Of a stretch of 64,000 nucleotides of DNA, positions 13,501-25,500 are shown one piece after another. The translations under genes and the position numbers were made by a program. Location of the stretch: contig OX621252.1 of assembly GCA_951640165.1 (NCBI GenBank), positions 20,171,934 to 20,235,933 on the forward strand, written 5' to 3'. The stretch is from Pseudoips prasinana. Lineage: Eukaryota; Arthropoda; Insecta; Lepidoptera; Nolidae. Numbering within the stretch: the stretch's first letter is position 1; the number at the start of each line of letters is the position of its first letter. Below the pieces are notes generated by a model. The model saw only the letters and a program-made list of their open reading frames with translations. It did not search any database and was not told the origin of the DNA.

Positions 13501-16500
13501 TACTACGACGTCGTCTCTCGCGGTGCCGGTGACCCCGTCGTGATGCTGGAACAGTGAGAGGGCGCGCCGAGCTTGTTCCACTCTGTCGCGCAACTGTAGC
13601 GACATTATGTTTGTGACGGAGCGAGTCGAGGTTGCTTGCGCTGATATTATTTCTGCAGCTCTAAAATTACAGATACTCATTTAGAAAAATATTAACCCTT
13701 TAATTGGTAATAGCGTATGTTCATAATTAATTCTCACCCAAGACAGATATTTGTGTGCATGAACATGTCTGTTTGTCCTGAGTCTGGGTGTAATTTTCTA
13801 TAGAAGTATTTTTCACAAAATAAAAGTAGTATATCAGTTATCTGGTCTCCAAAATATAAGCTCTGCTTAGTTTGGGATAAGATGGCCGTGTGCGAATAAT
13901 GCCCCAGGTCTTTTTTTTTTACACGAGTTTTGAGTGGTTTGTGAAGCGATTGTGGTGTTTATTTAAGTATTCGTTGGATAATCAGTATTAATATATAATA
14001 TATTATATATATCCATATTAATTTTATAAGACAATAATTTATTGCAATAAACCTGCTGCATGTGTGACGTAGCGGTTAAAAGAATCACCTCGCCTCTCCG
14101 TGTTCATATATTTCTTATACTCCGTGTTTGTTTTCATAAATAATTGTATGTTTATAAAGTACCGGACACAGGGACTATGCCGCGGCACAAGGATTCATCG
14201 CACTAGGGCGGGAATAGTCTTTTAAAAAAATAAATAAAATTTAAAATACATACCTAACGTAAGCCAAAAGCACTCTGTCCATGCTCTTGTAGAAGGGTCT
14301 GGAGGTATAATATCCACTCCAGTAGTGTTGGTTCCTGTCCGCGTACGTAAAGAAATCTCCCGACAGTACTGGGAAGTTGGACAATTTGATTTCTTCATGT
14401 ACAGCTTTAAAGTAATCGTGTAGAGTGCCGAATTGGACCTGGAAAAAGAAGTTGTATGACAACTGCTTTAACAAAATACGTAAAGTTTTTTTTGTATAGG
14501 TACGTCGATGGAGTAACTAGCTATCCACCAATGGAACAAGCGGAAGGGGAAGACCTCGTAGATACTGGAACAGATTGTGCCACAGTTATATGGCAGAGAT
14601 ACTGTGTACGGATAGGATGGTTAATACAGATAAAAGAACCTATCTCCTTGGTTACCTCTGCATTCAAAACATCATTATTGTTCATGTAGTCAATGATCAT
14701 GTCGTGATACTAAAAGCGATTGTCCCACGTTTTATGGCAGAGTTACTGTGTAAGGATAGGATGGTTAATACAGATAAAAGACCCGATCTCCTTGGTTACC
14801 TCTGCATTCCAAGCATCATTATTGTTGATGTAGTCAATGATCATGTCGTGATACTAGAATCGATTGTCCCACAATAATATGACGGAATTACTGTGTAAGA
14901 ATAGGATGGGTAAATACAGATAAAGGAACATATCTCCTTCGTTACCTCCACATTCCAAACATCATTATTGTTGATGTAGTCAATGCTCATGTCATGATAC
15001 TAGAACCGATTGTCCCACAGTAATATGACGGAATTACTGTGTAAGAATAGGATGGGTAAATACAGATAAAGGAACATATCTCCTTCGTTACCTCCACATT
15101 CCAAACATCATTATTGTTGATGTAGTCAATGCTCATGTCATGATACTAGAACCGATTGTCCCACAGTAATATGACGGAATTACTGTGTAAGAATAGGATG
15201 GGTAAATACAGATAAAGGAACATATCTCCTTCGTTACCTCCACATTCCAAACATCATTATTGTTGATGTAGTCAATGATCATGTCATGATACTAGAACCA
15301 ATTGTCCCACAGTAATATGACGGAATTACTGTGTAAGAATAGGATGGGTAAATACAGATAAAGGAACATATCTCCTTCGTTACCTCCACATTCCAAACAT
15401 CATTATTGTTGATGTAGTCAATGCTCATGTCATGATACTAGAACCGATTGTCCCACAGTAATATGACGGAATTACTCTGTAGGAATAGGATGGGTAAATA
15501 CAGATAAAGGAACATATCTCCTTCGTTACCTCCGCATTCCAAACATCATTATTGTTGATGTAGTCAATGATCATTACATGATACTATAAGCGATTGTCCC
15601 AGGGTTATATGGCAGAGTGACTGTGCAAGGATAGGATAGTTAATACAGATAAAAGAATCTCTCCTTGGTTACCTCCGCATTAGAAACATCATTATTGTTG
15701 ATGAAGTCAATGATCATGTCATGATACTAGAACCGATTGTCCCAGAGTTATATGGCAGAGAGACTGTGTAAGCATAGGATGGGTTACTACAGATAAAAGA
15801 ACCTATCTCCTTGGTTACCTCTGCATTCCAAGCATCATTATTGTTGATGTAGTCAATGATCATATCATAATTCTGGAACTGGTTGTCCCACTCGTTGGCG
15901 CGATCGTACCTAAAGTCGTCGCCCAGAGGGAAGAACAACACGTTGCTTCGGTACAACTGCGCCTTTTTTCGCCATTGATCGAGAATTGTTTGCGCCCTAC
16001 AACAATAAATCGTATATTAAGTCAAACAAAACTTTAAAAATAAGAGAATTATTAATATATACTAGGAACTAATCGGGACTAAGAATGGATACCTGTAGCA
16101 CACCTAAAGTTACGGGCATATCAATCGACTTATCTCCACCAACGTCTACACACTGAACTCTTTGATAAAGGTGAAAGGACTGCATGTCAAACACAACGTC
16201 CTTTACGCCATAGTGTCGTAATTTCAGTAATAGCGTGTCACGGTGTAAGCAATCAAATGCTTTTTAAAGGTTTTTGGTGGCATTTGGTGACCTCTCTTAA
16301 CTACGCATCAAAATGTTTTATCAGTCGGTTCTTTAAGGAGTAAAAAGGTAAGTTATGATAAACACATGCACACTTTCTTTAATAATCCAAACTATTCAAC
16401 AAGGAATATGCGTAAGAATCAGACCCCAGAAAACAGTTCTAACGATTACGAGGAAGTTCGCAAGTCGTGAGCAAATGGATTAAATATTAATTAATAACTA

Positions 16501-19500
16501 ACCTCTCCTTAACATTTTTCTGGATAATTTTTCGGGGTGCCACGCCCCAAGGACATGTTACACCATTACCCGGTAGTCTTTTAAAATCGAATTGACAGCA
16601 CACCTGGAAATATAACATCTGTTATAGCAATTTAGCTTATTACAACTAAACAATCGCAAAAATTCATATAAGTAGGTATTCTTAGTACAATTTCAATTCT
16701 GGTGATTAAAACTTCTAAAGTCGTCATAAAAAGGTAGGTCTCAATTATTTTTTTTTATAAATTATAACGCCTGCACTAGGGAAATTATGTCTCGGGGAGC
16801 ACGTTAAGTCGTAGGTCATGTTGGGGAACAAGTTCCGTTGAATCACGAGTGAACTTGTATTTGCACAAATGGCTAGTCAACGATAAGGTTAACCGCCATG
16901 GCCAAAGTGCGACCACGTGCCCATTAATTAATAATTATATTGTATAAAATTTAAGGAAAATATACTATTTTTTTTTAATCATATCAATTAAATTTGTTTT
17001 GTGTACACAGGTTATGAATACCGGTGATTTTGATAATAAAATAAAGTACGTCCATGTTCTGCCTGTTAGGCATAGAAAATCATTTTATATAAAAAAACAC
17101 TACTACACTGTACTTTTATGCATGCACTTAACCAAAAACTAATTATATTGACAATACATATTTTGGAATATGGCTGCATAAAAAAATCTGTATATTGTAC
17201 ATACCTTTGTATATTTTATGATATTATTATTATTCTATTATATGAATAATTAAGTGCAAAGAGTCGTAATATGATTTACCTTTACTAATCAGATCTTAAT
17301 TACTTTTTGACATGTATGTATTCACAAAAATTAAATTACTCAGCAAAAATTAACTAAATTCCAAGTATTAGCGAATCAAATAAATAAACAAAAAAGGTTA
17401 AACATATCAATTAGCTTTTAGTACTACACGTTTTTCAAACATTTCATCCGATAGCCTGTGGGATTTGGAATTTATATATACTATCATAGTTGCGTATGAA
17501 AACAGTATTTCCACTGGAGCCGAAGAAAGTACTGGAGTCTGATAAATAAGAAGAAACAATCAGATCTGCTTTTGACCTCTGGACTCGGCATACATCTTCC
17601 TCAGTATCTGAAGAAGAGCTATCAATATAAAAAAAAGCCATAATTTTTTTGTTTATTTACTGTTGTACCGAAATGCAGCCAGCGAAAGCGAGAGCGTGTT
17701 ATAGTGCGCTCTTGCTCTAACATGAACGACTATCACGCGTGGTTGCTCTATTAATGACGAAACATCATTTTAAATCTGTAGTTAAAAAAGTAATCGTTAT
17801 CGCAACTACTATTAGAAGTTAGTAGTCGAAATTTTTAACTACATTTTTAAATTATTTTATGCAGTCTGTAGTTATGATTACTAACTACTTTATGTAGTCG
17901 TAGTTAGTAATCAGTAGTTAGATTACATTTTGGCCAATACTGAATGTAATACATTTTCCAAGTGTTCAATTATTGAGTCTTTAATCAATGACTAGACTGG
18001 ACCCATATTATACCATGTTTAGTACAAACTCTTTATGAATAGACTGAGAATGTAAACAGAATCCATTTTAGACCATTAACTTTATTATTCTGACCGTTTA
18101 ACATTCAATTGATAATAGTCAATTGACTGACAAAGACTGTAACTGACTTGACTTAAGATTCCTTCTATACCTGAAAACTGCAAACCGATAACTTTTCTCC
18201 GTCAAAATGGCCAATTGGTATAGAGGTTAAGGACCCTAACTATTAAGCCCGAAGTCGTGCGTGCGATTTACATCCAAGACAAGACTTTGTATGATTAGGA
18301 CGATTGTTTGGTCTGTGTCAGGGTGTAATTCATCTATAATATGTATGTATTTAGAAATATACTAGAATGTTTATCAATTGTCTGGTCGCAATAGTATACG
18401 CTCTAACTAATTTAGAATCAGATTGCAGTGTATTTGTTGTCCCAAGTTATGGCGCTCATAACTAGATGCTCTCACCGGTCCGAAAGCGATCGGCTAGGTT
18501 AAGCAACTAGGCAAGGTCAGTCCATAGATGGGTGACCACCAAAATGGTTTAATTTCTGAGCATCTCCGTGATTCGGGCACGTTAAGCTGTCGGTCCCGAT
18601 TGAAGTCGTTAGACAACAGTCGTTAAGCCATGTCAGAGGCCTACTGGGCGGCTTGAACAACTCTGACACTAGAGTAACCACTGCCCATACGATAAGTAAG
18701 TAAGTATTATTTTAAAATAATTCCGCTTTGTTATTTGTCTAGCTGAAAATATATCGTCCCGTATTTCTCGAGTTCTGGTTCGGAGTCCTTACCTTGGGAT
18801 CAGGGCCACAAGAATGAGGAACATCATATGAGTAGAAAGGCATCATGTGAGTGAACATATCCGTTTTCCCAACGCCATCTGGAAACCAAGATGTTGGAGT
18901 CAAAGCCAAACACCAAACACATGAACAGAGGATATAGGACTACCAGGATTTTGTCCAACACTGTGTAAGAGGCGGGGTATCCTGTTCAGGAGGATCAACA
19001 GTGGAACATAGTGAAAACACTGAGAAGTGAGGCATAAGGCCTTAATTGCCACCAACACCAACTAAATTCATTTTATTTTATTACTTAAGGAAAACTTACT
19101 GCTAGAATACAAATGACACACAGAATAAAAGATAAAGGAATTAAAAGTTTTCCAGATATAATAGATTTAGTACCTTTTATTTCTTATTCCTTTCCAATCC
19201 TACAAATATTACTAATGTATACTATGAAAAGTGTGAATGGTCGTATGTTTGTTACTCAATCACGCAAAAAATTGGTAAAGAATTTTTGCACACAATAAAC
19301 TGTGTGCCATAACTCTTTACCTGGAATAACATGGAATATTTTTCCCGGAAAACCGATAGATATCTGTGATTATTGGAAAGTTCAAGTGTCATGCGTGACT
19401 CTAGACATGACGAAAGATACAATTGCTTTATTCTTATTAAAACATCTAAAGTCAAAACAGACGAAATCGCGGGCGTAAACTAGTGAATATATAAATAAAA

Positions 19501-22500
19501 TACAATCACGAAAATTTGTGAATTTGTATATCCTACTAATATCATAAATGCTAAAGTTTGTGGGTTTGGGTGTATGGATGTTTGTTACTGTTTCACGCAA
19601 AATCTACCGAACGAATTTTGAATAAACTTTGTAGTAATATAGCTTATATATATAAACATAGGCTTTAATTTATAAAGATTAACGCAGGTAAAACCGCGCG
19701 GAACAGCAAGTAATTAAAATCTGTGAACAATTATTCGAAACGGCTGAAAGGATTTAGATTACTGATAGCTTAACCTACTCTGAACATAGACTACAATCAA
19801 TTCTTTAACCACGGGTACCACCGCGGGGTGTAGTTAGTACTGTTAAGTACTACTCATTAGTACGCTGTATCTCTATTTATTGAGTACTAGCTTTGCCCCG
19901 CGGTTTTATCCGCGTTAAACTTTATAAATTATAGCCTATGTGTTATTCGGATATATGTATAAGCCATATTACTACAGTTACATCAAAATCTATCCTGTAG
20001 TTTTTGCGTGAAGGAGTAACAAACATAAACACTCACAAACATTCGCTTTTATAATATTAGTGTCATGTTGTTTGTAATCTATATCTACTGTATTGTTTTC
20101 TTTGATTTCCTGTATGTATCTAGTGCTGATTAAATTTATTCTATTCTAATCTATACTGTATATATCTTACCCCAAGGTTGTCGCCATCGAAACTCCAACT
20201 GTTTATTCGAAGCCAACTCCTTCTTGATTCTATAGTGCACCCTTTGTATGATTGAATTTTCTATTCCAGCTAACTTCAGTAAGTAGGGCTGAGCACTCGA
20301 ATACCCGAAGGGGTCACAGGCCCATGCATTCTTAGGGATGTACCCCAGGTTATCGAGCAACCACTGGTGCCCGGTAGTCAGCTGTTCGACTACGGAAAGC
20401 CAGTGGGAATTAGCTTCATCGTTCATGACCCAACCGCCGGTCACAATTTCTAGTTTACCTGATTTTAGGAGACTGAAAAGGTTATATTTAAGATAAAATA
20501 TTGTGATAAAAAGTCATAGACATTAGGAGAAGCATGACCTATACTTAAACAAGTGTCATGTCCTTTATAAAATACTTTAGCGAGAAGCAGTGAAACACAT
20601 TATTACTGCCAATGGGTCTCGTAAAAACCACTGCTCGAGAAGTCAATAATTTATAATCTCAGTTGTTTATCTCTTCTTCAGAGGCAGCCCCTGTACATAT
20701 GTTGAAGATGTACCACCACACATACCCAACAAGCAATGTTCCTCAACGATTAGAATGCGGAGCAAGTGGCACTCAAACACTTACAAGGTTCCATCCAGCC
20801 TCAGGAACCTTGTAAATGCTTGAGGCACCGAATTAGGTCACGCGGTCAAGAGCCTAAATGCGGAAACTGACCGCTAAACCAATCGTTTAAAAATCGGCAC
20901 CGTGATCTTCGTGCCTTTAGCCCGTTTATTACTAGAGTAATGAAGTACTGAATAGCTAAAGCAGAGCATCCTGTTCATAACATCTAGGCTATGAAAGATA
21001 GAGCTACCATATGAAGAGAAGTCGTCGGTAATATAGACAATTCAGTGACCCGCTTGAGTACCACTTCAAGAGTACTTTATAAGGAACAGAAAACTCGCTA
21101 ACGCAAAGTTAATGACACATTTTATAACTTAATCAGGAGAGCTACCGCCTAATCCGATTTTAACTTCCGGTCAATCGGCTGCAACGTTGAATATCGATTC
21201 CGGACCATTTATGACGTCACATGTGCTCATGGAAGCCGATTGAACGAAAGATTAAGTCATTTTTAACCTTTATCTACTTGAACGCGGATCTCGATAACCG
21301 CCGAATTAGGCTGTAGCCCCCAGGCTGTGGACTATACGTTAACACACAAATTCAAACCTTATCACTATGGAATAAGCTCCAAATACAATCTATACATATA
21401 ATAAAATCGTAGAAAAGTCAAAACTGTACATTGAATATTTTTTTAAAAGGATACTTGGGGCGTAATCTACAATCGACACCGCAGCCAAAAATATAGTTTT
21501 TTAGAATTTTTGTCTGTTTATCTGTTTGTCTGTATGTATGTCCGGGCTAAACTCAAAAAGTACTGCATGGATTTACTTCAAATTTTGCATGAATATTACT
21601 AAGAGGTCGGGTCAACATATAGGCTACATATTATCACGCTATCACCTACGGGGGAGGAGCTGTCATAATTTATAAAGTTTAACGTGGGTGAAACCGCGGG
21701 GCGCAGCTAGTAAAAAATAAATATAGTTAACCCTGGATAAGGGTAACAGAAGACTTACTTGATAAATGCAGCCTTGTCTTTCTCATTCGCATCACTGTTC
21801 CACCAGAGGGAAAGATAACTCGTTTCGGCCCATATAAACTTCCTACCCAGCCCGTCGGACAATTTATCCACCATATTGTTGAATATCGCACGTGTCTGCG
21901 CCTTGTAGTAATTCTCGAAGGTTTTCAGCCAACCTGCAAAATATTACCAGCGATTTTAAAATAGTTTAATAATAATTATGAACATGGTTGTGTCAGTTAG
22001 TGTCGAAGTGTAGCTGGAGTCCCGGGACCGACCTAAAAGTGTTAATCAAGGAATCCAAGGAATGGTCCGGAAACGAAATCGCCAGTGTTATTATAATAAT
22101 ATCCTGGGACATTATTTACACAAGGCCATCTGATCCCAAACTAAGTAGAGCTTGTACTATGGATACCAGATAACTGATACTACTACTTTTCTTTAGTATA
22201 GTACTTAAATAGATAATCACACCCAGACTCAGGACAAACAGGCATGTTCATGCGCACAAATATCTGTCCTGGGTGGGAATCGAACCCACGACTTCCGGCG
22301 TGTAAAGCAAGCATTTACCAGCCACGCCAACAGGCCCGTCGTTACCTCCATGTCTTTGATAACACGTAAAGCCTGAAGTTTCTGCGGTCGTATAGGAAAT
22401 CCACACATACACCACACATTAGCAATTAGCACCTGTGCTTGCGCATCTTGCGTACATTGAAATTTTGTAGAATTTGTACAGGGTGTAAAATACAATACTC

Positions 22501-25500
22501 ACTGACTTTGGGTCGGAAAATAGATCATTGACTAAATATAAAAGAACTAAATTTATTTTCTTGAGTCATACATTTGTCTATACTATATCCTATATTCATC
22601 TTATATTTAATGTGACGATTGTTTTTATTTACACATGACGTTTACATTTAGTTTAGGAAGCTTGCACCGCTTCACCGGATGATAAAGGCGAGGGTGTGTT
22701 CAACCCGTCTAGCAATACTATTACAACCTAAGTACTCGCATCGGACGGCACCCCCTGTGGTGCTCTAACCTCGTTTCTGGGCGGTCACAGACATGGAGCT
22801 GCGCTAGAGACAGTTGTGACATAATTTGTAAGTTAAATAGTGGAGGAATTTTAAAGGGCGCAATTAATAACAATTTATATGGACCGACGCACGTGGCAGC
22901 TGTAGATGTTGTCAACCTAAACAGTCGATGGGGCTTCGAGGAGCACTTTCAGCGTCTGGCCCCTCCAGTGCGCCGGGTAACCGGGCTTCTGCCGAACCTC
23001 GGGGGTCCACCGGAAAATGTCCGCTGGTTACGGAATTCAGAATCCCATTTTTATTCGATGGTTTCTACTTCATGGAAAAATTGGTGAAAGAGTAGAGTTA
23101 CACTACAAAGCCTGCTCGAGACACAGCTCTTTTAGGGTTCGAACCTCGGCTCTGGAATTGCTGCTCAATCGATACAAGATCGAAAGGGGCAGTTCGTTGA
23201 GCCTGGGGGCATAGTCCAACTTTGGCCTGAACGCAATCATTATATGTTAGCATCGTTACTTAATTGCTATAACGACGATGATGAATCAAGTGTTTAATGT
23301 TTACCTCTGTGCAGTAAATACATTTTTATTGCCTTCTTATCAAGTTGTAGGCATAATATAAGGAACAATAGTTATTAGTTTATTTTTAGAATATATATAT
23401 TTTTTATTGTCCCGTTTGCCTCATGTTAGGTAGCTATAAAATTTTAAGTTAATATAACTTAAAATTTCATTAGCTAACTAACATGCGGCAAACGGAACTA
23501 TATAAAACTAGCTGTGCCCCGCGGTGTTACCCGCGTTAAATGTTAAAAATTTTCATTGCTAAACCTCACGGAGCCTGAGACCTTTCCAACAAATGCAAAA
23601 CCGTGGAAATCGGTTCGTGCGTTCTGGAGTTATAGCGTCAGGAAGGAAAACCCGACTTATTTTTATATAGTAGATATAGTGAAACGACTGTAAATCATAA
23701 AGGAGACTAACAAACGAGGCATGACGTACTAGGCTTATTTAAAAAACATCTTTATATACTTCTTATTGGTTATTCAGAATATTTATTAAGTAAAGAAGTT
23801 TTACACACTTGGGGAGTAAACTGGTGAAAGCGTGACGAGAGCATTACGAAAAGTGTGATCGAGCGAGGCTATCGGAAGATGTGAAGGAGATATTAGTTAG
23901 CGAACATAGAAAGAGAGATTTCCTTTTTCTCTCTTTCTCTCATAACGAGTTACGTTTCTTATATCTAAGTTTTACTTCAGTCGTGTGGTCTAAAGCACTC
24001 TCGTTTTTCAAAGGGAACGCTCACAAGCCATTTGTCCCTATTCAGTGAGGAACATTACAAACATGGAATCGCCAATTCAAAATACATCTAGACTCAGAAG
24101 AAGAGATCTCTGTGGGTCACACAAATAGTAATCCACGGGCATCAAAAATGAAATCAAGGGTTGGCAAACTAATGCCCAGACGCTAGTCCAAATTTGACCT
24201 CACGTATGGCGTAGGGGGTGCTCCCTGTTACTTCACCAAGCTTACTGAGGTTTGGTAGCTAATACAACACACATTCTTGGGTGATAGTCAAGGTGATGAA
24301 AACGCCGTTAAAGACCCTCTCATGCATCTGAACGTCAGTAACAGTTTTCATCGGACTACAAGGCGCCGGGAGGCTCTCCACCGCTATGTTGTTGACATCC
24401 CATTATGCCGTACGAAGCGCTTTGCTTCCTCTTTCATCATACGCATGGCTCAGCTGTGGAACAACCTCCCAAAGGATGTGTTTTATGCTTCCTCTTTCAT
24501 TATACGCACGGCTAAGCTGTGTAACAACCTCCCAAACGATGTGTTTCCAGACTCATATTACATGGGTTTATTCAAGGTTAGAGTCAACAAGCATCTTATG
24601 GGTACGCGCGGTCCACCTTCGACCACTTATCTTCTTCACGTTCTTCACTTACCATCAGGTGAGATCGTGGTCAAGCGCAAACCAATTATGCATAAAAAAA
24701 CACCGTCCTTAGCCGTGCTTCGAACCCCAAAGAGTTCTCAATGGTGCTCAAATAGCTTCACAGCCTCTATTGAAGCGTCTCTTGAAGAACTGCAAGACTG
24801 CTAGGCTAACTATAACCATCTTGTAAAAAACATTTTGTCAGAGTATTGTGAGGAAATATTATATTCTAACCCTTCCCCGGGGATATGGGGAAAGGTCTTA
24901 AACTAATAAATACCTGGATCATTATGTGAATGAGGTACAATGAAAACTTTGAGCTTGTTTTTCTGACTCCACTGACTCTCTTGGTACTCAATGTTCCAGC
25001 CTTGCTTCCACACACCTCCATCGACGTCCTCGAACATGATACTGTCATACATGGACAGCATCTGCAATTAAAATGTAGATAAAAAGCGATTAATAACGCT
25101 TACTTCTTAGCGAGTGGACCGTGGCTACGAATTTATTCTTCATCATCATATCAGCCGAAAGACGTCCACTGCTGGACAAAGGCCTCCCCCAAAGATCTCT
25201 ACAATGGCCGGTCTTGCGCTATCCGCGTCCAGCGATTTTCAGCGACCCGCAGAAGATCATCGGTCCATCTTGTGGTTCGTGGTCGCCACTCGAGAACCTT
25301 TCTGAGAATTAATTCTTATAACCCTACGACTACCCAAATACATGATATTTCAAATCAAATCATTTATTTGCAAACATGGGGGTTTCACATGTAGAAGTAA
25401 ACATTTTGTCTATGAGCATTAGGTAATCATGATAAGACATTGCCCGCACTAAAAATGAATCCCTGTATCGCGGGGTACTTTACAAACATACTTATTATTG

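Noticed and set aside
18446..18560. A functional 5S rRNA gene
   Set aside because: Only the control-element half resembles 5S; it continues into a SINE body and lacks a normal 3' end and terminator.
24277..24804. A 175-residue host protein
   Set aside because: The first two thirds match the C-terminal end of LINE polyproteins; the remainder is a chance extension.
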